Shown: one piece after another, positions 55,525 to 64,000 of the stretch | How positions within the stretch are numbered: position 1 is the first letter of the stretch | How the letters are laid out: each line of letters opens with the position of its first letter | Assembly (NCBI GenBank): GCA_020284085.1 | Contig: JACEVL010000411.1 | Span: forward strand, 434,001 to 498,000 | DNA from: Aporrectodea caliginosa | Lineage: Eukaryota; Annelida; Clitellata; Crassiclitellata; Lumbricidae | Direction of reading: 5' to 3' | Length of the DNA: 64,000 bases | The notes under the pieces: model-generated | Told to the model about the DNA's origin: nothing | The model's input: only the letters and a program-made list of their open reading frames with translations | Databases searched by the model: none | Program-made: the position numbers and the translations under genes

Positions 55525-55528
55525 TATT

Positions 55529-55538
55529 TGGTGGCAGC
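55529..55538 (+). other. Primer-binding site, probably tRNA-Leu
   Basis: TGGTGGCAGC lies four bases after the LTR. It is complementary to the 3' end GCTGCCACCA found in animal tRNA-Leu(AAG/UAG) from memory. GGTGG follows after an AGC insertion relative to a longer match. Confidence 0.6.
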
Positions 55539-55545
55539 AGCGGTG

Positions 55546-55640
55546 GAATTCGAAACAACGTCTGGAATTCGAAACAACGTCTGGGATTCGAAACAACGTC
55601 TGGGATTCGAAACAGCGTCTGGGTTCCGAAACAACGTCGA
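55546..55640 (+). repeat. Five tandem 19-nt repeats in the leader
   Basis: Units of the form GAAACAACGTCTGGGATTC, the last ending GTCGAC. The same array, more degenerate, follows the LTR at 51823-52245. It lies in the untranslated leader where a packaging signal would be expected. Confidence 0.85.
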
Positions 55641-55806
55641 CTGGTGAATACGCATTCAAATCATTGGTAAATCTACGACAACGAAAGCCTCAACGACAAA
55701 GGTATAAAAGTTGGTTGTTATCAAACAAAGAACAATCCCCAATACTTCAAACACAAAAGAAAATTCGTGTTTTCCAGAAAGGACAGCACTGAAGTAAAGA
55801 AGTAAG

Positions 55807-58800
55807 ATGGAGAAATTAAGTGTCAAGAAACAAGCAGAACTGAAGAAGATGTCTTCTGAAAGATTAAAGCAGCGCTTGTTAAAGGCTGGTTTTGAAGAAG
55901 AAAAGCTGAAAGATATGTCACGTGAAGACATGCTAGAAGCGCTAGCTGAAGTCTGGCTTAAAGAAGAAGCAGCAGAAGAAGAAGGTGCTGTCGGTGGTGC
56001 TGTGGAAAAGGTTACTGAGAAACCGCCTGGGCCTATGTCTATGGAGACGATGATGCAATGGATGATGATGACAAGACAAGAAGAGAAAGAAAGAGAGGAG
56101 AAACGAAGACAAGAAGAGAAAGAAATGCGACAGGAAGAATTACGTCTTCAAAGAGAAAAGGAAGAGAAGGCAGAACGTCTTCAAAGAGAGAAAGAAGAGA
56201 AAGCAGAAAATGTACGACAAGAAGAATTACGTCTTCAGAGAGAGAAAGAAGAGAAAGCAGAGAATGCAAGACAGGAAGAATTACGTCTTCAGAGAGAGAA
56301 AGAAGAGAAAGCAGAAAATGTAAGACAGGAAGAATTACGTCTTCAGAGAGAGAAAGAAGAGAAGGCAGAACGTCTTCAGAGAGAGAAAGAAGAGAAGGCA
56401 GAACGTCTTCAGAGAGAGAAAGAAGAGAAAGCAGAGCAAGTTCGTGTGGCAGAACTTGAGTTGCAAAAGCAGCAATTTGAGATTCAATTAGAGCAATTGA
56501 GAAGAGATCGAGAAGATGCTGAAAGGAGAAGATTAGAGCAGATGATTGAATTTGAAAGGGCGCGGAAAAGTGACGAAGAGATACGTCAGCAACAGATTGA
56601 AGAGAAGAGACTACGTGAAGAAGAAAAGGAAAAAGTGCGAATTTCAGAGTTGGAGCGAGCAGAAGAGGTTAGACAAGAAGAACTGAAATTACAGAAAGAA
56701 AGTATGGAGAAGGCGGAAGAGGAAAGACAAGAACGTTTAAAGTTGGAAAAAACAAAAATAGCATTAAAAGAAGCACAACTCAAAGAGGAGAAACAAAATA
56801 GAGAAGCACAAGAACAAAGAAGGCAAGAAGAACGAGAAGAACAGAAAAGGAAACAGGAAGAAAGTGAAACGATGGTTTCGAAAATAAAGAAAATTGGTGA
56901 TGCCATGAAACACGTCTTACCCAAAATGCCAAACGATATGATGGAGGTGCCATTATATTTCGAAACGGTTGAGAATGCGTTTCGTAGTTTCAACGTGCAA
57001 GAACAATTCTGGGTGAAGTTACTATTGCCATTGATGACTCCGAAAGCTAGAACTGTTCTAAACAGATTGTCATTCGCTGATTTAGACGATTATCAAGTCG
57101 TGAAACAGCACTTGTTAAAAGAATTCAAGTTGACACCGAGAGAGTACAGATCGAAGTTTATTGATGCGAAGAAGACAGCTGAAGAAACGTATACAATGTT
57201 TACAGCTAGGCTGAAGAACTTGCTGAACTATTATGTGAAAAGTCGCAAAGTGGATAAGAATTTTGAGAAGTTGTTTGATTTGTTAGTGGCGGATAAGTTG
57301 AAAGAATCACTACCACCAGGTCCACTACAGTTTGTATTGTCGAAGGAAGGAACTGATTGTTACGAAGCTAGTGTTGTGGCAGACCTAGCAGACATTCATG
57401 TTAATAATCGAATTGGTTTGGCAATTCCGAATAAGACAAGTTTTGATTTTGTACCCAATGTAAAAAGAAATCAACAGTTCACTCCAAATTTTGGTTTTCA
57501 TTGGAAGAGCAATCAAGAAACAGGAAATCAGTTCAGAGGTGCAGAAGTGAAACCAAATTATCCGGTAGTTCACGAGAATAGAGAGTCGATGATGACCAGA
57601 CAACGTCAGGTATATAACAAGTCACCACCAAGGTTTGTCGCGAGAGAAGGCAATGCATCGTTTACTCCATATAAAAGAAAAGAAAGCATTGAACAACGAG
57701 GTGCAGTGGTGAAACGTTGTCACAACTGTGGATCAGACAGGCATTTGATGAAATTCTGTCCAGTTCCTGTTACAGCCTCAAATTATGGAAAACAAGAAAA
57801 TTCGAGGGTGAATCGAATTCAAGTGGTTGGTAATTCTGAAAGTCAAGCCACAGAACATCAGAATAATGAAACTGAAGTAAAGTCAGTGATGAAATGTCAC
57901 CTTTCACCTGATATTCAGAAAGAAATTCTATTGCACAATGGAATGCAGAAAGAAATGGCTGGAAAAGATGAAAGTACAACATTAAAGAAAGTGTTATTGC
58001 AGTACGTCGAGGTAGAAATTCGTGGAACAGCAGGAAAAGAACCAATAAAAGTAAAAGCACTGATTGATTCTGGAGCAGAGGTTCCGGTGATTAGTGAAGA
58101 ATTACTGGAAGGCATGAAGGTGGAGCAGATTGGAAAAGTGAACTTACAATGCGTGGCAGGAGATGCCATTCCTGCAAAGTTAGTGAAAGTTGATGTAAGG
58201 CTGTGTTGTAACGATGTGGAAGAAGAGATAATTCCGCATAAAATCAAATGTTCACTGACACCGTATGTAACATTGATGTGTGCTAGTATTGCAAAAATGG
58301 GAAGCACAGAAAGATTCTTGTTGCATCCAGAAATCATTGCAGAACTTAAAGCCGTGCCACAAGTGAAAATGATACAAGGAGATGTTCAAGCGAATGTAAC
58401 GACGAGATTGCAGAGTCAGCGAAAGAAAGTGGTAGATGTCGAAGAGGAAAGTGAAACTGAAAGTTCAAGTGAAGAGGAAAACGAAAGCGATGATCAACAA
58501 AGTTTAATGCAAGACGGTATAACAGCAGAGATGAGTGAACAAGAGATGGCTGCATGCAAGAATGGTAATCTAAATGAAACGAAAGAGGATAATGATTGTG
58601 ATGTGGCGATAGGAGATTTGTTTGAAGAAAATGAGAAAGATGAAGAACAACAGATGCAGATTGCAGACGCAAAGAAATTCGAAGAACAGCAGAGACAAGA
58701 TGAATCATTGAAAGCATGGTGGAATTTAGCGCCAGATAAAGAATCTGAATTCTGCGTGGTAAATGGCTTACTGTACAAGAGATATCGAATATTAGAGCAA

Positions 58801-61401
58801 ACGATATATCAATTGGTGTTACCAAAAGAGCGACGAATGAAAGTGATGGAGTTGGCTCACGAATCAGTATTTGGAGGACATCTTGGAGAAGAGAAAACTA
58901 GAGAACGAATAAAGTTATCTTTTACGTGGCCAAAGATGAGAAGAGATATAGTGAAATTTTGCAAATCATGTGAGAAATGTCAATTAAAGGCAAGAAGTTT
59001 GGTGATGGACAGGGTTCCTATCACTCCAATTCCAAGAGAAGATGTGGCGTTTAGAAGAATTACTGTGGATTGTGTAGGACCAATCGAGCCAGCATCTGCT
59101 GCAGGTCACAAGTACTGTTTATGTATTGTCGATTCTTGCACCAGATGGCCTACAGTGTTCCTGTTGAAGTCATTAACTGCAAAAGCTGTGTGTGATGCTT
59201 TGATGGAGTTGTTCATGAACGTTGGTGTACCTTCAGTGATCACAAGTGACCAAGGAACAAATTTTACTGCGAGTCTGACAAGAGAATTTCTGAATTTAAT
59301 GGGTTGTAGTCCAAGATTTGATACGCCAGGTCATCCAGAGGCAGCTGGATTAGTAGAAAGATGGAACCAAACATTCAAGAAAATGATCCATCATGTAATT
59401 GTTGACAATCCAAGGCAATGGCATAAAGTGATTCCGTTTACAGTGTGGGCATTACGAGAAGTACCGAATGCAACTACTGGAATTGCTCCTTATATGTTGG
59501 TGTATGGAAAGATTCCGCGTGGACCACTGGCAATTCTAAAAGAAAGTTGGACAAGAGAAATTAATTTACCACCTCATATTGGAATCCAACCAGAAAAGTA
59601 CTTGAAAGACATGAAAGCAAATATGGAAAAAGCATTACTGTTTGCAGAATCATATTCACGAGAGAAGCAATTACAGTATACGAATCAATACAACAAAAGA
59701 GCGAAACATAAAGAATTTGAACCGGGTGAAAAAGTGATTGTGTTGTATCCGACTTCAACAAATAAACTGATGTCACGATGGCATGGTCCATGTACTGTCA
59801 TACAACGAAGATCAAAGTACTCTTATTTGATTGATATGGGTGACGATTGTCGAAAGATAATTCACGCAAATAAAATCAGAAAGTACATTACAAGAGCAAT
59901 GAGTTGTGGACTAATCGTTGAAGAAGATGAAGACTTTGGTTCAGTGGTTGAACTGCTGACAAAGAATGACTTGCAAGATGAAAAGAACTCACTGAATCTT
60001 GATCCCGATCAGATTAACCATTTAACATTGACTCAACAAAAACAATTACTGGAAGTACTGAACAAATATTCTGATCGATTTTCTGAAAAGCCTGGACTAT
60101 GTACATTGGTTGAACATGAAATTGAACTGAAACCGGAATTTCGTGAAAAAGAATTTATGGCTTACCGTATTCCACTCATCTATCGAGCAGAAGTTGAACG
60201 ACAAATTAAAGAAATGCTTCAAGCCAACATTATAAAACCATCTTCGAGCAGAATGGCAAGTCCGTTGGTAATTGTTAAAAAGAAAGACGGTTCTCTGAGA
60301 CTTGCCTGCGACTACAGATACATTAACTCGTTCACTGTGGATTGTAAATATCCGATGCCGATTGTAAAAGATGTGTTGCACAAAGTTGGAAAATCAAATG
60401 TGATCTCGATTTTTGATTGTCGAAGTGCTTACTGGACTTGTCCTGTTAAGCAAACTGATCAATGGAAAACTGCTTTTGTTACTCACAATGGACTGTACGA
60501 GTTTACTCGTGTTCCCTTCGGGATGATCAACTCAGGAAGAACATTTGTTAAAGCAATTAACATGGTTTTACAGCCTATAAATGAATTTGCTGAGCCCTAT
60601 GTAGATGACATTGCTGTGCATTCAGATGATTGGAAGATTCATTTACAGCATTTAGATGCATATTTAATGCAAATGAGACTGCATAACATTACTCTGAACT
60701 TAAAGAAATGTATCTTTGGTAAGAGTGAGGTAAAGTTCATCGGTCATGTGGTTGGTTCTGGAACGATTCAAATGAATCCAGATAGAATTGAAAGTTTAAT
60801 TAATTTGAAAACCCCAGAAACGAAGAAACAAGTTAAGCAATTGCTGGGATTTTTTGGTTACTATCGACAGTTTATCAAAGATTTCGCACAGATTGCGAAG
60901 CCTCTATCTGATTTGACAAGCAAACATGTTCCAGATAAGATTGATTGGACTGATAGACATCAACAGGCATTTAATTTACTTAAAGATGCTGTACGCTCTA
61001 AAGTTGTTTTATATGTTTTTGATGTTGGAAAACCTTTTAATTTGTACTGTGATAGCAGTGATTTTGCAGTAGGAGCTGTTTTAACGCAGATGGATGATAA
61101 GGGAATAGAACGCCCTGTATCATTTATAAGTCAGAAATTGACTGACACCCAGAAGAGATGGGCAACTGTGGAGAAAGAAGCCTATGCTATTGTTTGGGCT
61201 CTAAATAAGTTAAAAGAGATAATCATTGGATCTAAAGTTCACATCTTTACCGATCACAATCCTTTAACTTATCTGACTGAATCTATGTCTAAGTCTGCTA
61301 AACTGGTGCGTTGGGCTTTAGCACTGCAAACTTTTGATGTAGAGGTTAATTATAAGAAAGGACGATTAAATGTTGTAGCAGATTGTTTATCTAGATTATA
61401 A
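55807..61401 (+). CDS. gag-pol: Gag-protease-integrase-reverse transcriptase-RNase H polyprotein, 1,864 codons
   Basis: One uninterrupted frame. Residues 1-50 are helical (SERLKQRLLKAGFEEEKLKD). About 90-360 form a highly charged coiled coil built on 16-17-residue repeats of RQEELRLQREKEEKAE. About 385-540 are a SCAN/capsid-like region. A zinc knuckle has C638, C641, H646 and C651. The protease shows LIDSGAE with D754. The integrase has an HHCC region near 1016-1060 and a DD35E triad D1088, D1148, E1184, followed by a GPF-like domain (SRWHGPCTVI). Reverse transcriptase follows with YVDD at 1598-1601, then RNase H (LYCDSSDFAVGAVL) to LNVVADCLSRL. Integrase before reverse transcriptase in a Ty3/Gypsy-type pol is the Gmr1 order. 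Gag and Pol share a frame with no stop or shift. All catalytic residues checked are present. Confidence 0.95.
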   Translation: MEKLSVKKQAELKKMSSERLKQRLLKAGFEEEKLKDMSREDMLEALAEVWLKEEAAEEEGAVGGAVEKVTEKPPGPMSMETMMQWMMMTRQEEKEREEKRRQEEKEMRQEELRLQREKEEKAERLQREKEEKAENVRQEELRLQREKEEKAENARQEELRLQREKEEKAENVRQEELRLQREKEEKAERLQREKEEKAERLQREKEEKAEQVRVAELELQKQQFEIQLEQLRRDREDAERRRLEQMIEFERARKSDEEIRQQQIEEKRLREEEKEKVRISELERAEEVRQEELKLQKESMEKAEEERQERLKLEKTKIALKEAQLKEEKQNREAQEQRRQEEREEQKRKQEESETMVSKIKKIGDAMKHVLPKMPNDMMEVPLYFETVENAFRSFNVQEQFWVKLLLPLMTPKARTVLNRLSFADLDDYQVVKQHLLKEFKLTPREYRSKFIDAKKTAEETYTMFTARLKNLLNYYVKSRKVDKNFEKLFDLLVADKLKESLPPGPLQFVLSKEGTDCYEASVVADLADIHVNNRIGLAIPNKTSFDFVPNVKRNQQFTPNFGFHWKSNQETGNQFRGAEVKPNYPVVHENRESMMTRQRQVYNKSPPRFVAREGNASFTPYKRKESIEQRGAVVKRCHNCGSDRHLMKFCPVPVTASNYGKQENSRVNRIQVVGNSESQATEHQNNETEVKSVMKCHLSPDIQKEILLHNGMQKEMAGKDESTTLKKVLLQYVEVEIRGTAGKEPIKVKALIDSGAEVPVISEELLEGMKVEQIGKVNLQCVAGDAIPAKLVKVDVRLCCNDVEEEIIPHKIKCSLTPYVTLMCASIAKMGSTERFLLHPEIIAELKAVPQVKMIQGDVQANVTTRLQSQRKKVVDVEEESETESSSEEENESDDQQSLMQDGITAEMSEQEMAACKNGNLNETKEDNDCDVAIGDLFEENEKDEEQQMQIADAKKFEEQQRQDESLKAWWNLAPDKESEFCVVNGLLYKRYRILEQTIYQLVLPKERRMKVMELAHESVFGGHLGEEKTRERIKLSFTWPKMRRDIVKFCKSCEKCQLKARSLVMDRVPITPIPREDVAFRRITVDCVGPIEPASAAGHKYCLCIVDSCTRWPTVFLLKSLTAKAVCDALMELFMNVGVPSVITSDQGTNFTASLTREFLNLMGCSPRFDTPGHPEAAGLVERWNQTFKKMIHHVIVDNPRQWHKVIPFTVWALREVPNATTGIAPYMLVYGKIPRGPLAILKESWTREINLPPHIGIQPEKYLKDMKANMEKALLFAESYSREKQLQYTNQYNKRAKHKEFEPGEKVIVLYPTSTNKLMSRWHGPCTVIQRRSKYSYLIDMGDDCRKIIHANKIRKYITRAMSCGLIVEEDEDFGSVVELLTKNDLQDEKNSLNLDPDQINHLTLTQQKQLLEVLNKYSDRFSEKPGLCTLVEHEIELKPEFREKEFMAYRIPLIYRAEVERQIKEMLQANIIKPSSSRMASPLVIVKKKDGSLRLACDYRYINSFTVDCKYPMPIVKDVLHKVGKSNVISIFDCRSAYWTCPVKQTDQWKTAFVTHNGLYEFTRVPFGMINSGRTFVKAINMVLQPINEFAEPYVDDIAVHSDDWKIHLQHLDAYLMQMRLHNITLNLKKCIFGKSEVKFIGHVVGSGTIQMNPDRIESLINLKTPETKKQVKQLLGFFGYYRQFIKDFAQIAKPLSDLTSKHVPDKIDWTDRHQQAFNLLKDAVRSKVVLYVFDVGKPFNLYCDSSDFAVGAVLTQMDDKGIERPVSFISQKLTDTQKRWATVEKEAYAIVWALNKLKEIIIGSKVHIFTDHNPLTYLTESMSKSAKLVRWALALQTFDVEVNYKKGRLNVVADCLSRL

Positions 61402-61509
61402 GATTGTTTATTTTACTGTATTATATAGTATTAAGTTTATTGCATAATTTAGTACGATTTTCATAATTTAGATGATTTTGCAAATTTTTAAATTTAATTT
61501 GCTCAATCC

Positions 61510-61526
61510 AAAGAAAGGGAAGGAGG
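61510..61526 (+). other. Polypurine tract
   Basis: AAAGAAAGGGAAGGAGG, three bases (TAA) before the TGTGAACAAG start of the 3' LTR. It primes plus-strand DNA synthesis in LTR retrotransposons. Confidence 0.85.
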
Positions 61527-61529
61527 TAA

Positions 61530-61785
61530 TGTGAACAAGTGTTTTGCATATATAATGAGCACAGGTGTTCTTTAGGTTGATATATATATAATGTGTATCG
61601 ATTGTTAAGCGTTTTAGTCTTAGGCCTTAGTTGCGCTGTCGGCTCGTGGGCGCTTGGCCTAAAGTAGCCTAAACATTGGCTGACGGTAGATTCTTTTTAC
61701 ACGTGCAGTTAGCGCGCCAAACTTAGAAACTGCTGATGACAGTGAATTTGAACTATACAGTGTAGTACAGTTGTTGTAAGGCAAG
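61530..61785 (+). repeat. 3' LTR, truncated at its right end
   Basis: Starts TGTGAACAAGTG, contains TATATATATAAT near 61579-61592, and breaks at GTAAGGCAAG, where REL LINE sequence (ATTCGGCGAG) begins. It has a TATA-like box but no end. Confidence 0.88.
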
Positions 61786-63392
61786 ATTCGGCGAGAAAGG
61801 CCAGTCCCTTGGCGTTAATTGGTCCCATGGTTTCAAAAGCCAGTGGGACAAAGTGGTAGGATTGCATCAGTTGGATGTATTTAGCATTTTTTCTGGCTTC
61901 AGCCAGTTCAGCAGCTCCTCCCGGCTGGTTGGAGGTTGTGGACAAGTAAGAAGGGGCCACTGTGTCAGCAACTGTGACGTCCCAGGTCAAGCACCGACCC
62001 GAGCGCCACGGAATCAGTGTTAGGCCGTCTGGTCTTTTACCATCCGACCTTGACAAACCCGGGGGTTCTTTAACCGCCGGGATGCCCGCTTGAATGAGAC
62101 CTCTGCAGATTAAGTCATTCAGGACCGCGTGTCGGGCTTGTCTGCCCGGGCCTAGGCGGCACGATAGGCCGTGCGAGCCTTCGGCGGTCACCAGAGTGCC
62201 GCATGGGCAGCTGTGTGGATGACAAATGACGGTGCCTAGACCGAGCCGCATTTTCGGGGGTGCTAAGGGTGCTGCAGCACCCGGGCTTTTGAGGGGCTCG
62301 CATTTTCGGAAGTGAATTGTTTTAATGTGCTTGAACCAGGGCCGATGAGAGGGGAGACCCGGGGAGTCAGTGAGGGGTTTTTACCCGGGGCCCTGTTCTA
62401 TGGCAGGGGCCCCTGGCAGAGGCCTGGAAATGTCTAAAACATAGTTCAAACTGAAGAAACCTGTGGGTTTTGTTTTGGCCTAATGCAGGGGTCTCCAGAG
62501 TGCCACATGGGCAGCTGTGTGGATGACAAATGACGGTGCCTAGACGGAGGCCCACCGCTATTCGAACCGCCTCGTCATCCAATCTGAGACCACATGTACT
62601 TATGGGTAAAGCAAACAGCCAGTCACCTGCATGAGGTGCTGAGACTGCTTTCAGACGTGCTTGATGGTAATCACTAGTGTGAAAGTGGTCAAGCTCGGTT
62701 ATTGTCTCTGCAATAATAGGTTTGTCCCAAAATGACTGCTTATGAGGAAGCTCTCCATCTGGACAAGAGGTGGGGTATTTTAGGCACCAATGTTCAAATG
62801 AGGCGTCAAATTGTGTGTCTGTATCTAAGATTACATTGCTAAGCATGAAGGATTGGAGAGCGAGGGTACTTGCAGCGGAAGCCAAAAAGGCGGGAAGCGC
62901 AAGCGAAGATACCCTGCGGATGCCCAGACCCCCAGCTTTCACAGGAAGGGAGGCCTGCAACCATTGGTCTTCCGTCAGCGAAAGATTCAGAATTGAGCCA
63001 AGACCGGTTCTCAAAAGTGAGTCATAATGTTCAAGAAGTGGATGGCCAGAACAAGGACCACAGCGAAGGACGTGCATCAGCTTAGGTGAGCTGAGTGAAC
63101 ATCTTAGCAAAATGAGGGCGTCGTGTTTAGTGACGCTTACCAGTCTGGACAAGGCCAGAGATAACTCAGAGCATCGAGTTTCAAGACAGGCCGTGAGAGC
63201 ATCCAAGGTGGAAAGTGGAGCGCCCAGAAGGACGGCCTTTTCCGGTGTAGTGACCGAAAAGCGATTCAGCGGTTCAGGGGAGAACGCGTCGACAGAGTGC
63301 GTTATTAGCTCGCATTTTGCGTGGTTTAGAGATAGCCCCATTTCTCTGCACTCGCGTTCAATGGTTTCCACATCGGCAACTACCCCCGCTGC
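61786..63392 (-). mobile_element. REL non-LTR retrotransposon copy D
   Basis: Read from 63371: METIERECREMGLSLNHAKC (reverse transcriptase thumb start), AVLLGAPLSTLDAL, HDALILLRCSLSSPKLMHVL, QWLQASLPVKAGGLGI, LPAFLASAASTLALQ, then HAGDWLFALPISTCGLRLDD and a knuckle (CPCGTL). After an insertion at 62256-62495 the knuckle and nuclease follow in a second frame (62251-61709): GSHGLSCRLGPGRQARH, SDGKRPDGLTLIPW, CLTWDVTVADT, NAKYIQLMQSYHFVPLAF and ETMGPINAKGL. The 5' end is at a TTA tract and the 3' end is replaced by the LTR. It is the copy that shows the longest collinear coding region of the family. Confidence 0.82.
62256..62495. mobile_element. ~240-bp insertion flanked by a ~52-nt direct duplication
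   Basis: The REL coding phrase TGGGCAGCTGTGTGGATGAC with its surroundings occurs at about 62198-62250 and again at 62498-62550, on either side of GC-rich inserted DNA. The insert holds a perfect palindrome GGGTGCTGCAGCACCC (62267-62282) and two copies of CGCATTTTCGG. It could be a small transposon or a tandem-duplication scar filled with foreign DNA. Confidence 0.55.
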
Positions 63393-63400
63393 TTATTATA

Positions 63401-63475
<75 letters not shown>
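63393..63475. repeat. (TTA)n microsatellite at the 5' edge of REL copy D
   Basis: About 75 nt of TTA triplets, then CCGTCACCATTATTATT. Confidence 0.97.
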
Positions 63476-63499
63476 GTCACCATTATTATTATGAGAAGT

Positions 63500-63625
63500 G
63501 ACAGTTAACATAAAAAGCGTTAGTGCTCTTGTGACCATCGCTCTCCCCCGTCTGGCAGCTTTGACATGGTGCCCTGGAAGGCGACTCCGTTGAATCGCTG
63601 AACAGTCAAACCGACAGGCTTATTA
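63500..63625 (-). pseudogene. REL LINE 3' stub between two TTA tracts
   Basis: The plus strand CCCTGGAAGGCGACTCCGTT, GAATCGCTGAACAGTC and CAAACCGACAGGC parallels the 3' coding end of the other copies (reverse of CLSV.LF..STESPS). TTA tracts lie on both sides, as for the other nested copies. Confidence 0.6.
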
Positions 63626-63651
63626 TTATTATTAGTATTATTATTATTACT

Positions 63652-63688
<37 letters not shown>

Positions 63689-64000
63689 GTGACAATTTAT
63701 ATGGCGCCGTAACACAGCCATGCCGTTACAAGGGCGCCTCACAGTCAACTAACATCAGGGTAGGCCTTACAGAACAAATAAGTCTTGAGTCCAGATTTGA
63801 AGGAGTCAACTGTGTTAGCCGCTCGCAGGGCAGGAGGAAGACCGTTCCAGCATCTGGGGCCGGCCACCGAGAAGGCGCGATCGCCAAACCGGGTTTTCAT
63901 CCGTTTTACGCGAAGATCGCTTTTCTCGAGCGATCGGAGTCGCAACCCGGAGGCGGAAGAATGCGTCCCGATGCAGTAATCGCGCAAATACTCAGGCGCG
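63626..64000 (-). mobile_element. L2-like LINE (family B relative), 3' end, continues past window
   Basis: An 80-codon minus frame (63987-63745) reads MRDYCIGTHSSASGLRLRSL, CFGD-like MKTRFGDRAFSVAGPRCWNG, LPPALRAANTVDSF and KSGLKTYLF, the C-terminal tail of a L2-type reverse transcriptase. The 3' end has GGCGCC, a partial AC(A/G)GC...GCCGT hairpin and an (ATA)n tail at 63651-63690. The upstream part lies outside the window. Confidence 0.85.

Larger units (their letters stand above)
55261..61785 (+). mobile_element. Gmr1-like Ty3/Gypsy LTR retrotransposon, near-intact
   Basis: Components in order: 5' LTR lacking its first 157 nt (55261-55524), primer-binding site (55529-55538), leader with five 19-nt repeats (about 55546-55640), gag-pol frame (55807-61401), polypurine tract (61510-61526) and 3' LTR (61530-61785) lacking its last ~167 nt. 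The 99 nt shared by the two LTRs are identical by eye, so insertion is recent. Both outer LTR parts are replaced by REL LINE sequence, so no target duplication survives. Confidence 0.9.

Noticed and set aside
55546..55640. CRISPR-like array of 19-nt repeats
   Set aside because: Units are directly adjacent with no spacers, lie in an LTR-retrotransposon leader, and the DNA is eukaryotic.

Overview
This is eukaryotic, non-coding, repeat-dominated genomic DNA. I recognise no intact host gene. Almost every readable coding stretch belongs to a transposable element: CR1/L2-like and RTE-like LINEs, a LINE lineage with a C-terminal restriction-like endonuclease (called REL below), one near-intact LTR retrotransposon, hAT, piggyBac-like and unclassified DNA transposons, a fold-back element, a Helitron-like element and several tRNA-derived SINEs. 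The LTR element has a Ty3/Gypsy-type pol with integrase placed before reverse transcriptase. That is the Gmr1 arrangement, described from deuterostomes. Together with the mix of L2, hAT and piggyBac families and the repeated octamer TAGGCCTA, this suggests a marine invertebrate deuterostome such as an echinoderm. The taxon is an inference only.

Layout. 1-5.4 kb: AT-rich DNA with a 99-nt palindrome and two plus-strand LINE fragments. 5.5-12.3 kb: a minus-strand REL element broken by a hAT (968 bp, 8-bp target duplication), then a minus-strand jockey/CR1-like LINE broken by a second hAT (1,716 bp, 8-bp duplication), then three REL 3' stubs in TTA microsatellites. 13.8-17.3 kb: a third hAT that itself received a 2,155-bp fold-back element with ~1-kb arms. 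17.3-23.4 kb: scattered LINE 3' ends and a CpG- and GGC-rich stretch. 23.5-29.1 kb: a long L2-like LINE whose endonuclease region carries a precise 0.37-kb internal inversion, with a 5'-truncated RTE-like LINE (open frame of 844 codons) inserted at the inversion edge. 29.2-30.1 kb: a cluster of four SINEs, one chimeric. 30.9-46.9 kb: an RTE fragment, two or three members of a DNA transposon family with GGTCC-containing ends, tandem piggyBac-like copies, a Helitron inside another piggyBac-like element, and a hAT inside a LINE. 48.4-55.6 kb: a roughly 3-4 kb segment (L2, SINE, nested REL copies, LTR) present twice in tandem. 55.3-61.8 kb: the LTR retrotransposon, with an uninterrupted 1,864-codon gag-pol frame. 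61.8-64 kb: another REL element and an L2 3' end.

The element families interact. SINE tails copy the 3' end of the L2-like LINE, which suggests they borrow its reverse transcriptase. REL copies sit head-to-tail, each joined to a (TAA)n tract, as expected of a retrotransposon that targets its own tail sequence. Their 3' ends share a hairpin with compensatory base changes. DNA transposons repeatedly landed inside older LINEs and left clean target-site duplications that date the layers.
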